From Budorcas taxicolor (Eukaryota; Chordata; Mammalia; Artiodactyla; Bovidae), in contig NC_068913.1 of the NCBI RefSeq assembly GCF_023091745.1, positions 10,682,001 to 10,746,000 on the forward strand: DNA of 64,000 bases, given 5' to 3'. Of this stretch, positions 1-10,328 are shown in pieces. How positions within the stretch are numbered: position 1 is the stretch's first letter; each line of letters opens with the position of its first letter. Position numbers and translations under genes: made by a program. Under the pieces are notes generated by a model. The model worked only from the letters and a program-made list of their open reading frames with translations, did no database searches and had not been told where the DNA came from.

Positions 1-1396
1 GGTTGAGCTTTATTCATTACTATTAAGACTATTAGAGATATTAAGAACATTAGAGAGATTACATTTCTTGCTTTTCATCTTACCAGAAAACACAAGCTGT
101 CTTCCTAGACTAATTGAATATCTTTAAAGGCAAGCAGGCACGACATTCCCCACAACAATTTCAAGGAAGCTACTCAAAGTACCAGTGGTGTCACCAACAG
201 GCGTATCTTGCCTCTCCTTTAAACGGAGAAATGAGCAAGTTAAACCTGAAGCTGCCAAGAATATGTAGTCCACTGGCATTGCTGTAGAGGGGTTCAATAT
301 GTCCAGGGCCCTGTTTAGATACCTAATCTGTGTGCTTACACAGACTGGGAGGCTTAGAAGCAGAATCTAGGCCAAGGGATGTCTCAGCTGAGTCTTCTCA
401 GCAGAAAGCTCTTTAACGCGATGCCCAAGCCTTTAACATAGCTAACTAAAAGCGCTCCGCTCACGGAATGATTAGAATGTTTGCTTTTGTGGCGAGTTCC
501 TAACAAAGATTAACAAGACTACAGTGACCGCGAGCATTGCAAAACCCACAAAATGTGGATCACCTCGCTCGCAAGACATTTAAGGTCTCCACGTTCTCTT
601 CTTCTGGAACACAAATGACTGTAACTGGAGATCTTCACAAGGACACTGAGACATCCTAATGGAGGCCCTTGGGGACTGATCTGAATGCCTAAGCTGTGAA
701 CTTGGCCACCTCGCCAGCTCCCGTGGAGAATGGTCCAGCCACCACAACCCATTCTTTAAGATGTCCATGACCACTTTGACATGCTCTCACGGATCCTGTT
801 CTGGTAAGCTGCAGGAGACCTTGTTTTTGTTGGTTTTATTTCGAAATGCAGCTTGCCCCAATAAAAATACTGGAGCTCATAGGCCATCCCAGACTAACAT
901 ATAAAACTCATATAACCCAGGCTTTTGGATGTACCCTTTGTTCCTGAGGAAGCTCCTACTAATCACATCGAGCACAGAAGAAGAGAAACTCTTGGCATCG
1001 GAGCAAGTATGATTCAGCCTTCAAATCTCAGATTTTCACATCACCGTGTAGGCTCACAGTCTACACAGCACCTTCATTCCCGGCCCTCTCCCCCTCTCTG
1101 ACTTCATCTATGTCCAGTGGGAAGTGGGCACAGCCAGGGACACAGCTGGCCTCCTTCTCATCAGGAAGTGACCAGTTGTGCGTTTCCAGGAGGATCCCCA
1201 GCCCACTCTGCTGCCGCTGCTCGGATGAGATGGTACCCTGGTGGTGGCACATGTTTCTGAGCTGTTTAATCATAGAATCGGTAGACACATACCTTATGGT
1301 CAAAAGGAACACGCCATAGACTGTAAAGCTCAATTTAAAGGAGAAGGGTTCCCATCCAGCATGTGGCATCCCAGACTGATTTCTTAGAAGGTGATC
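1..1396. other. Unassigned single-copy-looking sequence
   Basis: No ruminant SINE/LINE signature is visible here. The first 18 bases read on the minus strand contain AATAAA, a possible polyadenylation signal of a transcript or retrocopy running leftward. Minus-strand frames at 519-774 are only 64-77 codons and match nothing I recognise. This could be the 3' end of a gene or pseudogene cut by the window edge, or plain intergenic DNA. Confidence 0.3.
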
Positions 1397-1411
1397 TGAA
1401 TGTGTATGTTT

Positions 1412-1618
1412 GCATGTGTGTGTGCTTAATTGCTCAGTCGTGTCTAACTCTTTTGTGACCCCACAGACTACAGCCCACCAGGCTCCTCTGTCCATGGGAT
1501 TTTCCACGCAAGAATACTGGAGTGGGTTGACAATTCCTTCCCCAAGGGATTTTCCTAACCCAAATCTAACCCAGATCTCCTACACCGGCAGGTGGATTGA
1601 GCCACGTGGGAAGCCCTT
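1412..1618 (-). mobile_element. Bov-tA SINE, antisense
   Basis: On the plus strand the element reads backward: the BovB-related tail (tgctcagtcgtgtc) comes first, then the body (aagaatactggagtgggtt), then a degenerate tRNA-derived head ending in gggaagcc. Candidate target-site duplications (TSDs) flank it at 1397-1411 and 1619-1633, matching at 13 of 15 positions, which suggests a fairly old insertion. The head's Pol III box B is eroded. Confidence 0.9.
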
Positions 1619-1633
1619 TGAATTTGTATATTT

Positions 1634-2840
1634 GTGTGTATAATTTAAAGAGTGAGATCAGATTTTTGTAAACTGGTCAGAAAATCCCAACCCAGGAGAT
1701 GCTAAAGGAAGAATCATCACAGAATGCCTCCTTCTTCACAACTACCCTTTCAGAATTGTTACTTTCCAATTCTAAGTATCAGGAAATAAGGGCCGCTGGT
1801 GATTTTGCTTGAGTATCTGTGCTCTGATAACTGGCTAGGTGAAGTGTCAGTCTTTCCATCTCCCTTTCTTAACTTCTTCAGTTCACACTTGATGCCAGCC
1901 CATGAAAGAAAGTCGCCTCCGAGAGGAAAACCAAAAAACCTTCCACCCATAAACGCTTGCAGGCAGAATTTAAAGGAGACCATTTGTTTCTGCTTATTTT
2001 TCTAGTGACTGGTCTCCCCACCCCCACTCCCTTTTCCCGTGGTCAGCACAAGCTCTCCGGCTGCTTCACAGAGCCTTACTTCACTCTCAGACACAGCCTG
2101 AAGGGGCCGCGTCCCTGAAGGATGGGAGAGCTCAGCGCTCGCAGTACTGAGCCCCTGGCCTTTTCTTGTCAGGGATGTGGCAGGCGAAAGCTGCGGGCCA
2201 TGTGCCTGCGTGGGAAATGAGGGCACCTTTTGCTGACTGTGCTCTCGCACAGCCTGTCATTGCAAAGTGAAGCTTGCTGTGCTCCTAATCCGGAAAGGCA
2301 GCTGGAATCTTCATCCATCTGCTGTGGAAGGCACTGCTGATGTCATACTGGATTAGGTGATAATGGTGAGGTAAATCCTGGAATGACTTATCTCACCCAC
2401 ACCACGGAGAGAAGAGTGAAGCAGGATGGGGTAGGTAACCAACCAGAGGGCAGCAAGAGACTGCTTCCTGAGCCATGTTCGGGTAAAGGAGGGCATTTGG
2501 TTTGCTGCCTGGTTCACCACGTGGTCCCTCTCCAGGGACCTCGTGGAGTGTGAGCCAAGTTTATTCCACCCAGTAGGACTGACTTTCTCAGTTGGCTTCT
2601 TTATTTTCTAGGTAAAACACACCTATAAGGAAATAACCTTCATTACTTGCTACCACTGAGAGAGCCTGTCTCCATAACTGATTCTTTTTCCCAGTGTGAT
2701 TCTTCAGGGTGAAGGGTGGAGGGCTGGCGTGGGGTGAGGAAGGCAATATTTTCCTCTCACTTTTTCTCCCCAAAGAACCTAGGGGAGAGGTCTGAACCCT
2801 ACTCACTGTTCATTTAATAATGACCTATAAGGTTTGTTGA
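1634..2840. other. Unassigned sequence, no gene seen
   Basis: No repeat signature or convincing coding frame. Open frames of 68-82 codons occur on both strands without family resemblance and look like chance. Confidence 0.4.
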
Positions 2841-3024
2841 GCTTCCCTGGTGGCTCAGTAAAGAATTCGCCTGCCAATGCAGATCCCTGGGTCAGGAAGA
2901 TCCCCTGGGGAAGGAAGTGGCAACCCGCTCCAATGTTCTTGCCTGGGAAATTCCATAGACCGAGGAGGCTAGTGGGCTACAGTCCACGGTGTTGCAAAGA
3001 GTCGGATTAGCAACTGAACAACAA
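2841..3024 (+). mobile_element. Bov-tA SINE
   Basis: Starts with the tRNA-derived head (gcttccctggtggctcag), then the body with caacccgctccaatgttcttgcctggg, and ends in the BovB-like tail gcaaagagtcgg. The head has a short internal deletion that removes box B, so it is probably Pol III-dead. Confidence 0.9.
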
Positions 3025-3099
3025 TACGGTTTTTTGCTCTTTACCCAGTACAGCAAGCCTGGTCATCACTCACAAGAAGGAGTTTGTGAGAAGGAAACC

Positions 3100-3205
3100 A
3101 TGCTGAGCTTGTAGATGGGAATCCTGGCTTCAGACCCAGATTCGGACTTCACCAACCATGTGAACTTTCTGGACTTTGTGTCCTTGTTCATAAACTGCAG
3201 AGATT
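3100..3205 (+). repeat. MIR-like relic
   Basis: The run gaatcctggcttcagaccc followed by gtgaactttctggactttgtgtcc resembles the MIR core ('...tgtgtgaccttgggcaagtt...'), heavily diverged. Assigned by eye. Confidence 0.4.
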
Positions 3206-3378
3206 CTTAGAATCTTGAGATTCTGAGAAAGTAAGAATCAAGTGAGAGGAGGGATATGAAAACACTTCATATGTGGAAAAAGAGATGTAAAAACGTAAGG
3301 CTTCTATTACCACCCACTAGTCCAAGGGTCCCAATCTGATCATCAGAGGGGTCTGGAAGCTTATTTAAAAAGAATGGA

Positions 3379-3565
3379 CTGTATAGCCCAGGGAACTCTG
3401 CTCAATATTATGGGGCAGCCTGGATGGGAGGGGAGTTTGGGAGAGAATGGATACATGTGTATGTATGGCTGAGTCCCTTTGCTGTTCACCTAAAACTATC
3501 ATAACATTGTTAAATTGGCTATATCCCAATATAAAATTTAAAACTTTTTTAATTAATAAAGACAT
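3379..3565 (+). mobile_element. Artiodactyl L1 3'-UTR fragment
   Basis: Carries the characteristic L1 3'-terminal motif gtatagcccagggaactctg ... ggctgagtccctttgctgttcacc ... aacattgttaaattggct. The same terminal motif appears at 7365 and 35640. It is extremely 5' truncated, with no ORF2 left. Confidence 0.75.
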
Positions 3566-3671
3566 CTGGAAAATGACCAAAAAAGCATGGAATTCTGGGG
3601 CTAACCCAGACCTACCAAATTAGAATCTCTGGGGGTAAGGCCTGGAAGTAAGTACTTTTAGAGCCTCCTGA

Positions 3672-3959
3672 TGGAGAAGGCGATGGCACCCCACTCCAGT
3701 ACTCTTGTCTGGAAAATCCCATGGATGGAGGAGCCTGGTGGGCTCCAGTCCATGGGGTCGCAAAGAGTCGGACACGACTGAGCAACTTCACTTTCACTTT
3801 TCACTTTCATGCATTGGAGAAGGAAATGGCAACCCACTCCAGTGTTCTTACCTGGAGAATCCCAGGGATGGGGGAGCCTGGTGGGCTGCCGTCTATGGGG
3901 TCGCACAGAGCTGGACATGACTGAAGCGACTTAGCAGCAGCAGCAACAGCAGCAGTAGC
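3672..3959 (+). mobile_element. Bov-A2 SINE dimer with (CAG)n tail
   Basis: Two head-to-tail Bov-A monomers (about 3672-3790 and 3818-3932) each carry ctccagt.ttcttgyctgg ... gaggagcctggtgggct ... tcgcaaagagtcgg-like tails, joined by the ttcactttcacttttcactttc linker. The tail is an agcagcagcaacagcagcag run. A 12-bp TSD with one mismatch brackets it (3660-3671 and 3960-3971). There is no tRNA head. Confidence 0.92.
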
Positions 3960-3960
3960 A
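3936..3960 (+). repeat. (CAG)n-like microsatellite in SINE tail
   Basis: Imperfect agc/aac trinucleotide run forming the 3' tail of the Bov-A2 dimer. It arose from the SINE tail and is not coding. Confidence 0.9.
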
Positions 3961-4015
3961 GAGCTTCCTGAGCAATTCTGGTGCTTACTCAGGCTTGGGT
4001 TTAAACTTCTTAAAG

Positions 4016-5129
4016 ATGAGGGTTGTGTATCATAGTATTTTAAAAGACCTGCACACCTAGCACACGGTATTTATATAACAAGACAGTGACCAAATGCTCA
4101 CTGTACAAGTGTTTACCAAGGACACACAGGGCGCCAAGCACCATGCCAGCCACCAGGGAGACACACGGCAAATCCTGGCCCTGAGCTGGGGCTCTGCCTG
4201 GGGGTGGTTAGGGTTAGACGCAGGCACAACAGACTCACTGTGATATGCCCACCACTGTCAGAGAGCTCAAGCCACTCAAGTGTTCTCAGCAGTCTTTTGA
4301 CATGGTTTGATGTCCTTGAGCTTGTCAGTCTTGCCTTAATGATTAATTCCTGAGAACATTCTATTTTCAGTGCTTTGTTATGGGCAGTATTTCCTGCAGA
4401 AAACAGTGAGAAGCACGTTGGGGGAGATTGCTAGTGGAAATACGAAGTCTGAATACCACAGGGGCAGAACAGGAGCTACCAAAGGACATGCCATGAAAGG
4501 GGAGAATGAGAAAAGAGACCTTCTGGGAAGATGAAAAGAATTTTCAAAACATAAGGAGATTGTGAAAAAAGAAGTTAAAATTCCAATATCTGTCTTGGGA
4601 TGTGAAGAACAGCAGAAAGTTCTCAATTCTACCCCAAATGGCCCATCAACCCCAGTGTCTGGCTAACCCTAACAGAGCTGGCTGACCTGAGTTTTGCCCA
4701 TCCCTTGAACCAAACTTGAACCCAATCTAAGCGCTGAAGTCATTTGGAAGATCATTTGAAATTATTTTCCTATCTTGGCCTCCTCGCTTGGACTGAGAAT
4801 GCTCTGAGGAGAGCCCTGTGGAATCACAGGGGAGACAGATGCTTTCTTTCTATATTTATATGTGCTTTTTTGCTGATTTCCTTGCAAGTGTTGGCCGGCA
4901 AATGAATGATGAGCGTTGAGAGACTCCTTCATTTGTGCAGGGTGGTGTGAGCAAAACACAGTTTCCCATCAAGGCATTATGGTTGGAGAAGAAGCACTGG
5001 ATTCAAACTGAAAAGCCATAGTCCTGGTGTCCTGGTCTAAGCCAGCCGTTCAATACATGCTGCTAAAGGAAGGAAGGAGTGAATAAAGGAAGGAGAGCAG
5101 GCAGGTCTGAGTAAGACATTTCACCCAGG
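4016..5129. other. Unassigned sequence, no gene seen
   Basis: A possible MIR trace lies near 4085-4190 (accaaggacacacagggcgccaagcaccatgcc). The rest has no recognisable repeat or coding signal; open frames are at most 82 codons. Confidence 0.35.
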
Positions 5130-5445
5130 TTCTTTGGTTCACTGGTACAGAATCTGCCTGCCAGTGCAGGAGACGGGGGTTCAGTGCCCGATCCAGGAAG
5201 ATCCCCCATGCTGCAGAGCAGCTAAACCCATGCACCCCAACTACTGAACCTGTGTGTTAGAGTCTGGGAGCTGCAACTACTGAGCCCGGGCAACCAAGAG
5301 TTGTGCTCTGCAACAAGAGAAGCCGCCGCAATGACAAGCTCACGCACTGCAACTAGAGAGCGGCCGCTGCTCACTGCAACTAGACAAAAAGCCCGAGCAG
5401 CCACAAGACCCAGCGCAGCTGAAAATGAATAAATTAAATGATATG
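5130..5445 (+). mobile_element. CHR-type tRNA-Glu SINE
   Basis: Starts with a tRNA-derived head (ggttcactggtacagaatctgcctgcc) and continues with the CHR body: gaagatcccccatgctgcag, repeated ctgcaactac/ctgcaactagagag motifs and agccacaagacccagcgcagc, ending A-rich. CHR SINEs are shared by ruminants and cetaceans and are older than Bov-tA. A NotI site (gcggccgc) lies near 5361. Confidence 0.85.
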
Positions 5446-6129
5446 AAGAAAGACTTCATGATACATGAGACTCAATTACAGCAACCACAGAAATCAAGGA
5501 TCGGGGGTTACCATACTGGGGGTGTAAATGTATCCCAGATGCCGGGCTAGTAGTGGAAACTTGAGATGTAGACCCTTCAAGGTGTTCACAACCTGAGACC
5601 CACTGAGCAGTAAATTCATCATTCCACAGACAGCTGGTGCAAGGAGAGGTCTGATATCGAATGTGCACTGGGGAGGGGTTAGGACTCTGACCAAGCCTTG
5701 GAGGGAGAAGAGGTTTGGATAGACAGAAGAGAGGGGAAGAAAGCAGATTAAGTAACAGGCTAAGCAAGAGCGCAGAAGCCTTAGAATTATGATGATAACG
5801 TTTATGAGACAGGAGCTGACCCAGATGACTGAGGAGGTGCTGGGACGTCACTGGGGAGCTGGTGGGCCTTGAAGTGGGCAAAGAAACAAGTACGTGGTGC
5901 AGTAGAAGCTCAGGAAGGAACAAGGCACCACTGGAGGCTCTTGAGGGGAGAGCAGTGTCCCTGTGACTGAACTGCACTGAACTGAATGTCAGATGGCTTC
6001 TCTGACAGAGCGGGTACCTCCCACCCACTCCAGGATGAGTCTTGCTCCTTTGCTTGGCTGCTGAGGTTGAAGGAAATTCAGTGGTCATGTCTGTGGCTCT
6101 CCAGGTGAGCAGGTCCCCAGACTAGCCCC
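5446..6129. other. Unassigned sequence with chance open frame
   Basis: A minus-strand frame of 210 codons (5456-6088) is open, but its Ser/Leu/Pro-rich composition mirrors the purine-rich plus strand. It has no motif, signal peptide or splice context that I can see. I do not call it a gene. Confidence 0.35.
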
Positions 6130-6700
6130 TCCCATGCTCCCTTGTCCAAAAATTAACCAATATGATGGAGAGGAGATTACACACTCTCAAAACAAACCAA
6201 GAACCTCTTCCCTCTAATAGGATTCGCCAGATGACAGATGATGCCAATCCCTGTAATTACTTAGATACTTTAATTGACTTTCGGTGGCAGTAATAAGTAA
6301 CTGGAGTTTGGGCTTGTAGAATTTCCTTCCTAATTGTGGCTGTTAAACTAGTCATTATAGGGATAAATAACACGCCACTTTATTTAAACCGTTTCCTCCC
6401 TTCATGCGAATTCCGGCGGAAGTGCCCCGACACTTGCAGGGCCTAGGAGAGCGGTTTGCGAGCGCTGCTCAGGCTGGTTGTCTGCTTCATTTGAATTAAC
6501 AAGCCACAAGCTTCCAACACTGACGCATTTCCTAGTACTTCGACTTTAAAAGGCTGTAGAAAGGATAATTGACCGCAGCTTGTCAGCACCAGCGATTTAC
6601 TGTCATTAGTGCAAACGCAGATGAATTTTTTTAATATCATGGAATATAAAAAATGGGCGGCGAGTCTCCTTGCTCTGTAAGTTAAGACTACTTAAACAGC
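6130..6700. promoter_or_regulatory. Candidate conserved non-coding block
   Basis: About 570 bases free of recognisable repeats, unlike the SINE-dense flanks. It holds homeodomain-type cores (tttaattgac, cctaattgtgg) and a TALE-like motif (gatgacagatgatgcc), next to a CpG-bearing patch (ggcggaagtgcc ... gagcgctgc). This looks like a developmental enhancer, but that is inference from motif content; no alignment was possible. Confidence 0.25.
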
Positions 6701-6960
6701 TTTTTACACTTCGGTTCTGCATTTGGATGTCAGGGAGAGAGGAAATCATAAAGGGCTCAGGAGTGGGAGTGGAAGACAGGGGTGGGACTCACTTGGCAGA
6801 AGTAAGGAAGTGTAGATTTCAAAATCTCGGATCAGATCCAAGTCAACAGACCTCTCAGGGTTGCTTGTTTTCAGGGTGCCATAAAAGCTAACTAGGGATG
6901 AACCCACAGCCTGTCATACAGACTGAAGTAAAAGGAAAACAAATATTGTATATTTACACA

Positions 6961-7170
6961 GATATCTCTGGTGGCTCAGATGGTAAAAAAATCTGCCTGC
7001 AATGAGTGAGACCCAAGTTGGATTCCTGGGTTGGGAAGATCCCTTGGAGAAGGGAATGGCTACCCACTCCAGTGTTCTTACCTGGAGAATTCCATGGACA
7101 GAGGAGTCCGACAGGCTGCAGTCCACAGGATCGCAGAGTCAGACACGACTGAAGCGACTTAGCAGGCACA
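6961..7170 (+). mobile_element. Bov-tA SINE
   Basis: Head ctggtggctcagatggtaaa, body cccactccagtgttcttacctgg, tail gcagagtcagacacgactgaagcgac. Forms an inverted pair with the antisense head fragment about 90 bp downstream. Confidence 0.92.
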
Positions 7171-7263
7171 CAATAGAGATGCAGGTGTAGAGACTGGACT
7201 TTGGATTCATTGGGGGAAGGAGAGGCTGAGACGAATTGAAAGAGTAGCAGTGACATATGTACA

Positions 7264-7354
7264 TTTCTCCAGGGGATCTTTCTGACCCAGGGGTTGAACC
7301 TGGGTCTCCTGCATTGTAGGCAGATTCTTTACCATCTGAGCCACCAGGGAAGCC
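7264..7354 (-). mobile_element. Bov-tA head-only fragment, 3' truncated
   Basis: Antisense copy of only the tRNA-derived head and the start of the body (ggtctcctgcattgtaggcagattctttaccatctgagccacc). The Bov-A body and BovB-like tail are absent. It is flanked by catatgtaca (7254-7263) and catatataca (7355-7364), a 10-bp TSD with one mismatch, so it looks inserted in this short form, just upstream of the L1 3' end. Confidence 0.8.
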
Positions 7355-7364
7355 CATATATACA

Positions 7365-7590
7365 CTGCCATGTGCAAAATAGTTAGTGGGGAGCTGCTGT
7401 ATAGCACAGGGAACTCAACTTAGCGATCTGTGATGACCTAGAAGGGCGGGATGATTGTGGGAGGGAGGCTCAAGATGGAGGGGATACATGTGTACTTATG
7501 GCTGATTCACGTTGTTGTACAGCAGAAACCAGCACAACATTGTAAAGCAATTATCTTCCAAATAAATTTTTTTTTTAAAAAAGCAGACCT
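7365..7590 (+). mobile_element. L1 3'-UTR fragment with A-rich end
   Basis: Same L1 terminal motif as at 3379: gtatagcacagggaactc, then ggctgattcacgttgttgtacagcagaaaccagcacaacattgta, ending in an A/T-rich tail. 5' truncated, no ORF. Confidence 0.75.
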
Positions 7591-8959
7591 GAAGCTAATA
7601 AAAAAGCGAAATAGACATTCTTTTTTTTTAAGTTCTCAATACTGATTTCCGTTTTCCAGTGTAGTATTTAGAAAATTCGATTAAAACTTGTCTTCTTTGT
7701 GTCTTGGCCCAATGGTAGAGAAAAAGAACTAGAGATAAAGCAAGGTAGATTTTAAAACCTTTATTACACCATAGACACAAGTTTGGGAAGCCTGAAGTTT
7801 TTTCACTCAGGCCCATGCAGATAGAGTCCCTTACATGTTCTATTTTGTTTTATTTTGTTTCTGAACCATCCATTCTTCTGAGGACTGTGTAAAAAAAAAC
7901 AGCCAGTGCCCAAAAAGTCAAAGAATGCCTGGAACTGGAGCAATTTATTTTTGTTTTGCTTCCCTATGGTTCCTTTTGCAAAAATATTTGCTGCCTAACT
8001 CTCAGAACCCAAGGCAAGCTGCTACTGGCAATTATCTCATTTTGATTTCGGGGAGGAGGGCTTTATTTCTGTCTGATCCTTGAATTTAGACTTTCTCTGC
8101 AGTCTGTCGCCTTCCTCCACTAAGATACAAACACATAGGCCTGGTTCCTGTTGTGCTATAACTGAAATGGAACTGATCTCACTCATTTCTGTAGGGCTCA
8201 GCACTGCCGCTGAATATCTCTGAATGATGTTGCCAGTTACTATTGCTCGACTGGCAGGTGGTAAATGCTGATTGTTCTTCCCCCCTTTTTCTTTCTCCAA
8301 CATGTAACATACCTGAGAGGCGAAAGTCATAGAACATCCCTTCTGAAAGGAGGGGAGAAAGTTATAACATCCAAGAGAGTATTTAGTTACTGGATACTTG
8401 ATTGATGCCCTTTCACTGCTGAGTGTCATGGCAATAACATAGAAGGAGATGAACATTTCACTAAATGACCTCATTAGGAGTTACACTGTTTACACACGTG
8501 AACTGCAGCCACAATGAACTTAAAGGCACTACAAGTCTTGGTCTTTCCTGTTCCAGGTCTGAAGCTGAGTGCTGTGGGCTTCTCAGGGTCAGTGAGTGGT
8601 AGAGATTCCAGAGACTTAGGACTGCAAGGTCTCTCCCCGACTTCCGGTTTCTGATGTTTAGAGTGAGTTTTTGCTACATCTACATTCCATCAGTCTGGGG
8701 ATGGCTCACCTCCAAATTGCTTTGCGAGAATCCTGGTTTGAGTTTCCTGATTCCATTTTAAATATTCAGCGGGAGGTGGGACAGCAGAGTCCCTAATCCC
8801 CTAGCTATTTGTCCAGACCTTGTGCATCTATGTTTCACAAAGAAGGGCATCATATTTATAGTTAACGACAAAAAGTCATATAAAGAGAATAGACTTAGGG
8901 TGAAGAGAGAGCTGAGGAAGTATAGTCAAAACTGTCCAAACCCAGTTATGAAATGTTTG
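7591..8959. other. Unassigned sequence, no gene confirmed
   Basis: The longest frame is 145 codons on the minus strand (8037-8474). The protein ends Lys/Ser-rich and has no recognisable domain. A T-rich run at 7621-7629 is the only low-complexity feature. No splice or polyadenylation context ties the frame to a gene. Confidence 0.35.
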
Positions 8960-9141
8960 CTCCTGCATCTGCCTGCCAGTGCAGGAGACTCAGGTTCGAT
9001 CCCTGGTTGGGAAGATCCCCTGGAGAAGGAAGTGGCAACCCACTCAAGTATTCTTGCCTGGGAAATACCATGGACAGAGGAGCCTGATGGGCTATAGTCC
9101 ATGGGGTTGCAAAGAGTCAGACATGACTAAGCATACACACT
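8960..9141 (+). mobile_element. Bov-tA SINE with intact box B
   Basis: Head starts inside gcatctgcctgccagtgcag; a consensus box B ggttcgatcc is at 8993-9002. Body cccactcaagtattcttgcctggg and tail gcaaagagtcagacatgac follow. The first part of the head, with box A, is missing. Confidence 0.92.
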
Positions 9142-9500
9142 CTGATCCCTACCTGACGGATAGTAATGGAACTACCTTTATCACATGTGTGAAACGATGG
9201 CACTCTTCATAGGAGAAAAAGAAGATGGCAAGAAATAGTGGTGTCCCTGACTAGGATGCATTCGCACGGTGCTGTGCTGCTTAGGCAGGGCTCCTCTCAT
9301 GTTCTCCAACACAGATTGGATCTAGGCCTGACCAGGATGACAGCATTTCTTCTTGAATGGATGGCCATGTGTTCTCTTACGTAAAATCTACGTCCTCTTT
9401 CTCTGCCTAGTGTATAGCTGTAACTGGCCCATCGTATGCCTGGTGGAGTGTCTGAGCCCAAGGCAAGTTGGAAATAAGACGGCACAACAGACTAGACATG
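9142..9500. other. Unassigned spacer
   Basis: No repeat signature or convincing coding frame seen. Confidence 0.4.
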
Positions 9501-9512
9501 CTTGCAGAAGGG

Positions 9513-9729
9513 TTGAAAGTGAAAGTGTAAGTCACTCAGTCATGTCTGACTCTTTGCAACGCCATGGATTGTAGCCTGCCAAGCTCCTCTGTCCATGGAA
9601 TTCTCCAGGCAAGAATACTTAGAGTGGGTTGCCATTCCCTTCTCCGGGGAATCTTCCCAACTCAGGGATCAAACCCACGCCTCCTGCATTGCAGGCAGCT
9701 TCTTTATCATCTGCGCCACCAGAGAAGTC
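9513..9729 (-). mobile_element. Bov-tA SINE, antisense, perfect 12-bp TSD
   Basis: Tail (cactcagtcatgtctgactctttgcaa), body (caggcaagaatacttagagtgggttgcc) and head (cctcctgcattgcaggcagc...) read backward on the plus strand. cttgcagaaggg occurs at 9501-9512 and again at 9730-9741, a perfect 12-bp TSD that fixes the insertion limits. Confidence 0.95.
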
Positions 9730-9884
9730 CTTGCAGAAGGGGTGGGAAGAACAGACTCGATGCTGGTCATGCCCAGGGTAGAGAGTGTAAAGAACAGACT
9801 CACTCCAGCTCTAGCACCAGGGTGCAGTGGGGGGAAAGGGAACGTTTGCTCTTTGTTTTCACATCTATCTATCTATCTTCCAGT

Positions 9885-10310
9885 TTTATTGAGATGCAAC
9901 TGACAGACCACACTGTATAAGTTGAACATGTACGGCATAATAATTTGACCTACATACATTATGAAATATTTATCACAATAAGTTTGTGTGTGTGTGTGCT
10001 GAGTCGCTTCAGTTGTGTCCGACTCCCTGTGACCCCATGGACCATAGCCCACTGGGTTCCTCTGTCCATGTGATTCTCCAGGCAAGAACACTAGAGTGGG
10101 CTGCCATGCTCTCCTCCAAGGGATCTTTCTGACCCAGAGATCAAACTTGAGTCTCTTAAGTCTCCTGCATTGGAAGGCAGGTTCTTTACCACTAGTGCCA
10201 CCTGGGAAACCCATCACAATAAGTTTAGTGAACATCTATCATCCCATATAGATATAAAACTAAAGAAATTGAAAAAAGGTATTTTTCCTTGTGATGAGAA
10301 CTCAGGATTA
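9885..10310. mobile_element. Old L1 3'-end relic
   Basis: cagttttattgagatgcaactgaca followed by catgtacggcataataatttgacc resembles the mammalian L1M 3'-terminal motif (tttattgagatataattgaca...). It is split by the Bov-tA at 9986-10212 and resumes in tcacaataagtttagtgaacatctatc. Orientation not determined. Confidence 0.5.
9986..10212 (-). mobile_element. Bov-tA SINE, antisense, perfect 14-bp TSD
   Basis: Starts with a (GT)n run (the complement of the SINE's CA-rich tail), then gctgagtcgcttcagttgtgtccgactcc, body, and head ending in gccacctgggaaaccc. atcacaataagttt occurs at 9972-9985 and 10213-10226, an exact 14-bp TSD. It lies inside an older L1 3' end. Confidence 0.96.
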
Positions 10311-10328
10311 ACTTTCTTAACAACTATC

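Larger units (their letters stand above)
3310..4015 (+). mobile_element. MER5A-like hAT relic, split in three
   Basis: Pieces at about 3310-3378, 3568-3659 and 3972-4015 read in order like a MER5-type nonautonomous hAT element: ccaagggtcccaatctgatcatcagagg, then gacctaccaaattagaatctctggggg, then cttcctgagcaattctggtgc. Between them sit an L1 3' end and a Bov-A2 dimer, so both younger elements landed in this old one. The DNA transposon encodes nothing. Confidence 0.55.

Noticed and set aside
5456..6088. 210-codon minus-strand open frame
   Set aside because: Composition follows the purine-rich opposite strand; no domain, splice signal or conserved start. Likely chance.
8037..8474. 145-codon minus-strand frame
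   Set aside because: No family resemblance and no transcript signals; not called a gene, though a translated search would settle it.
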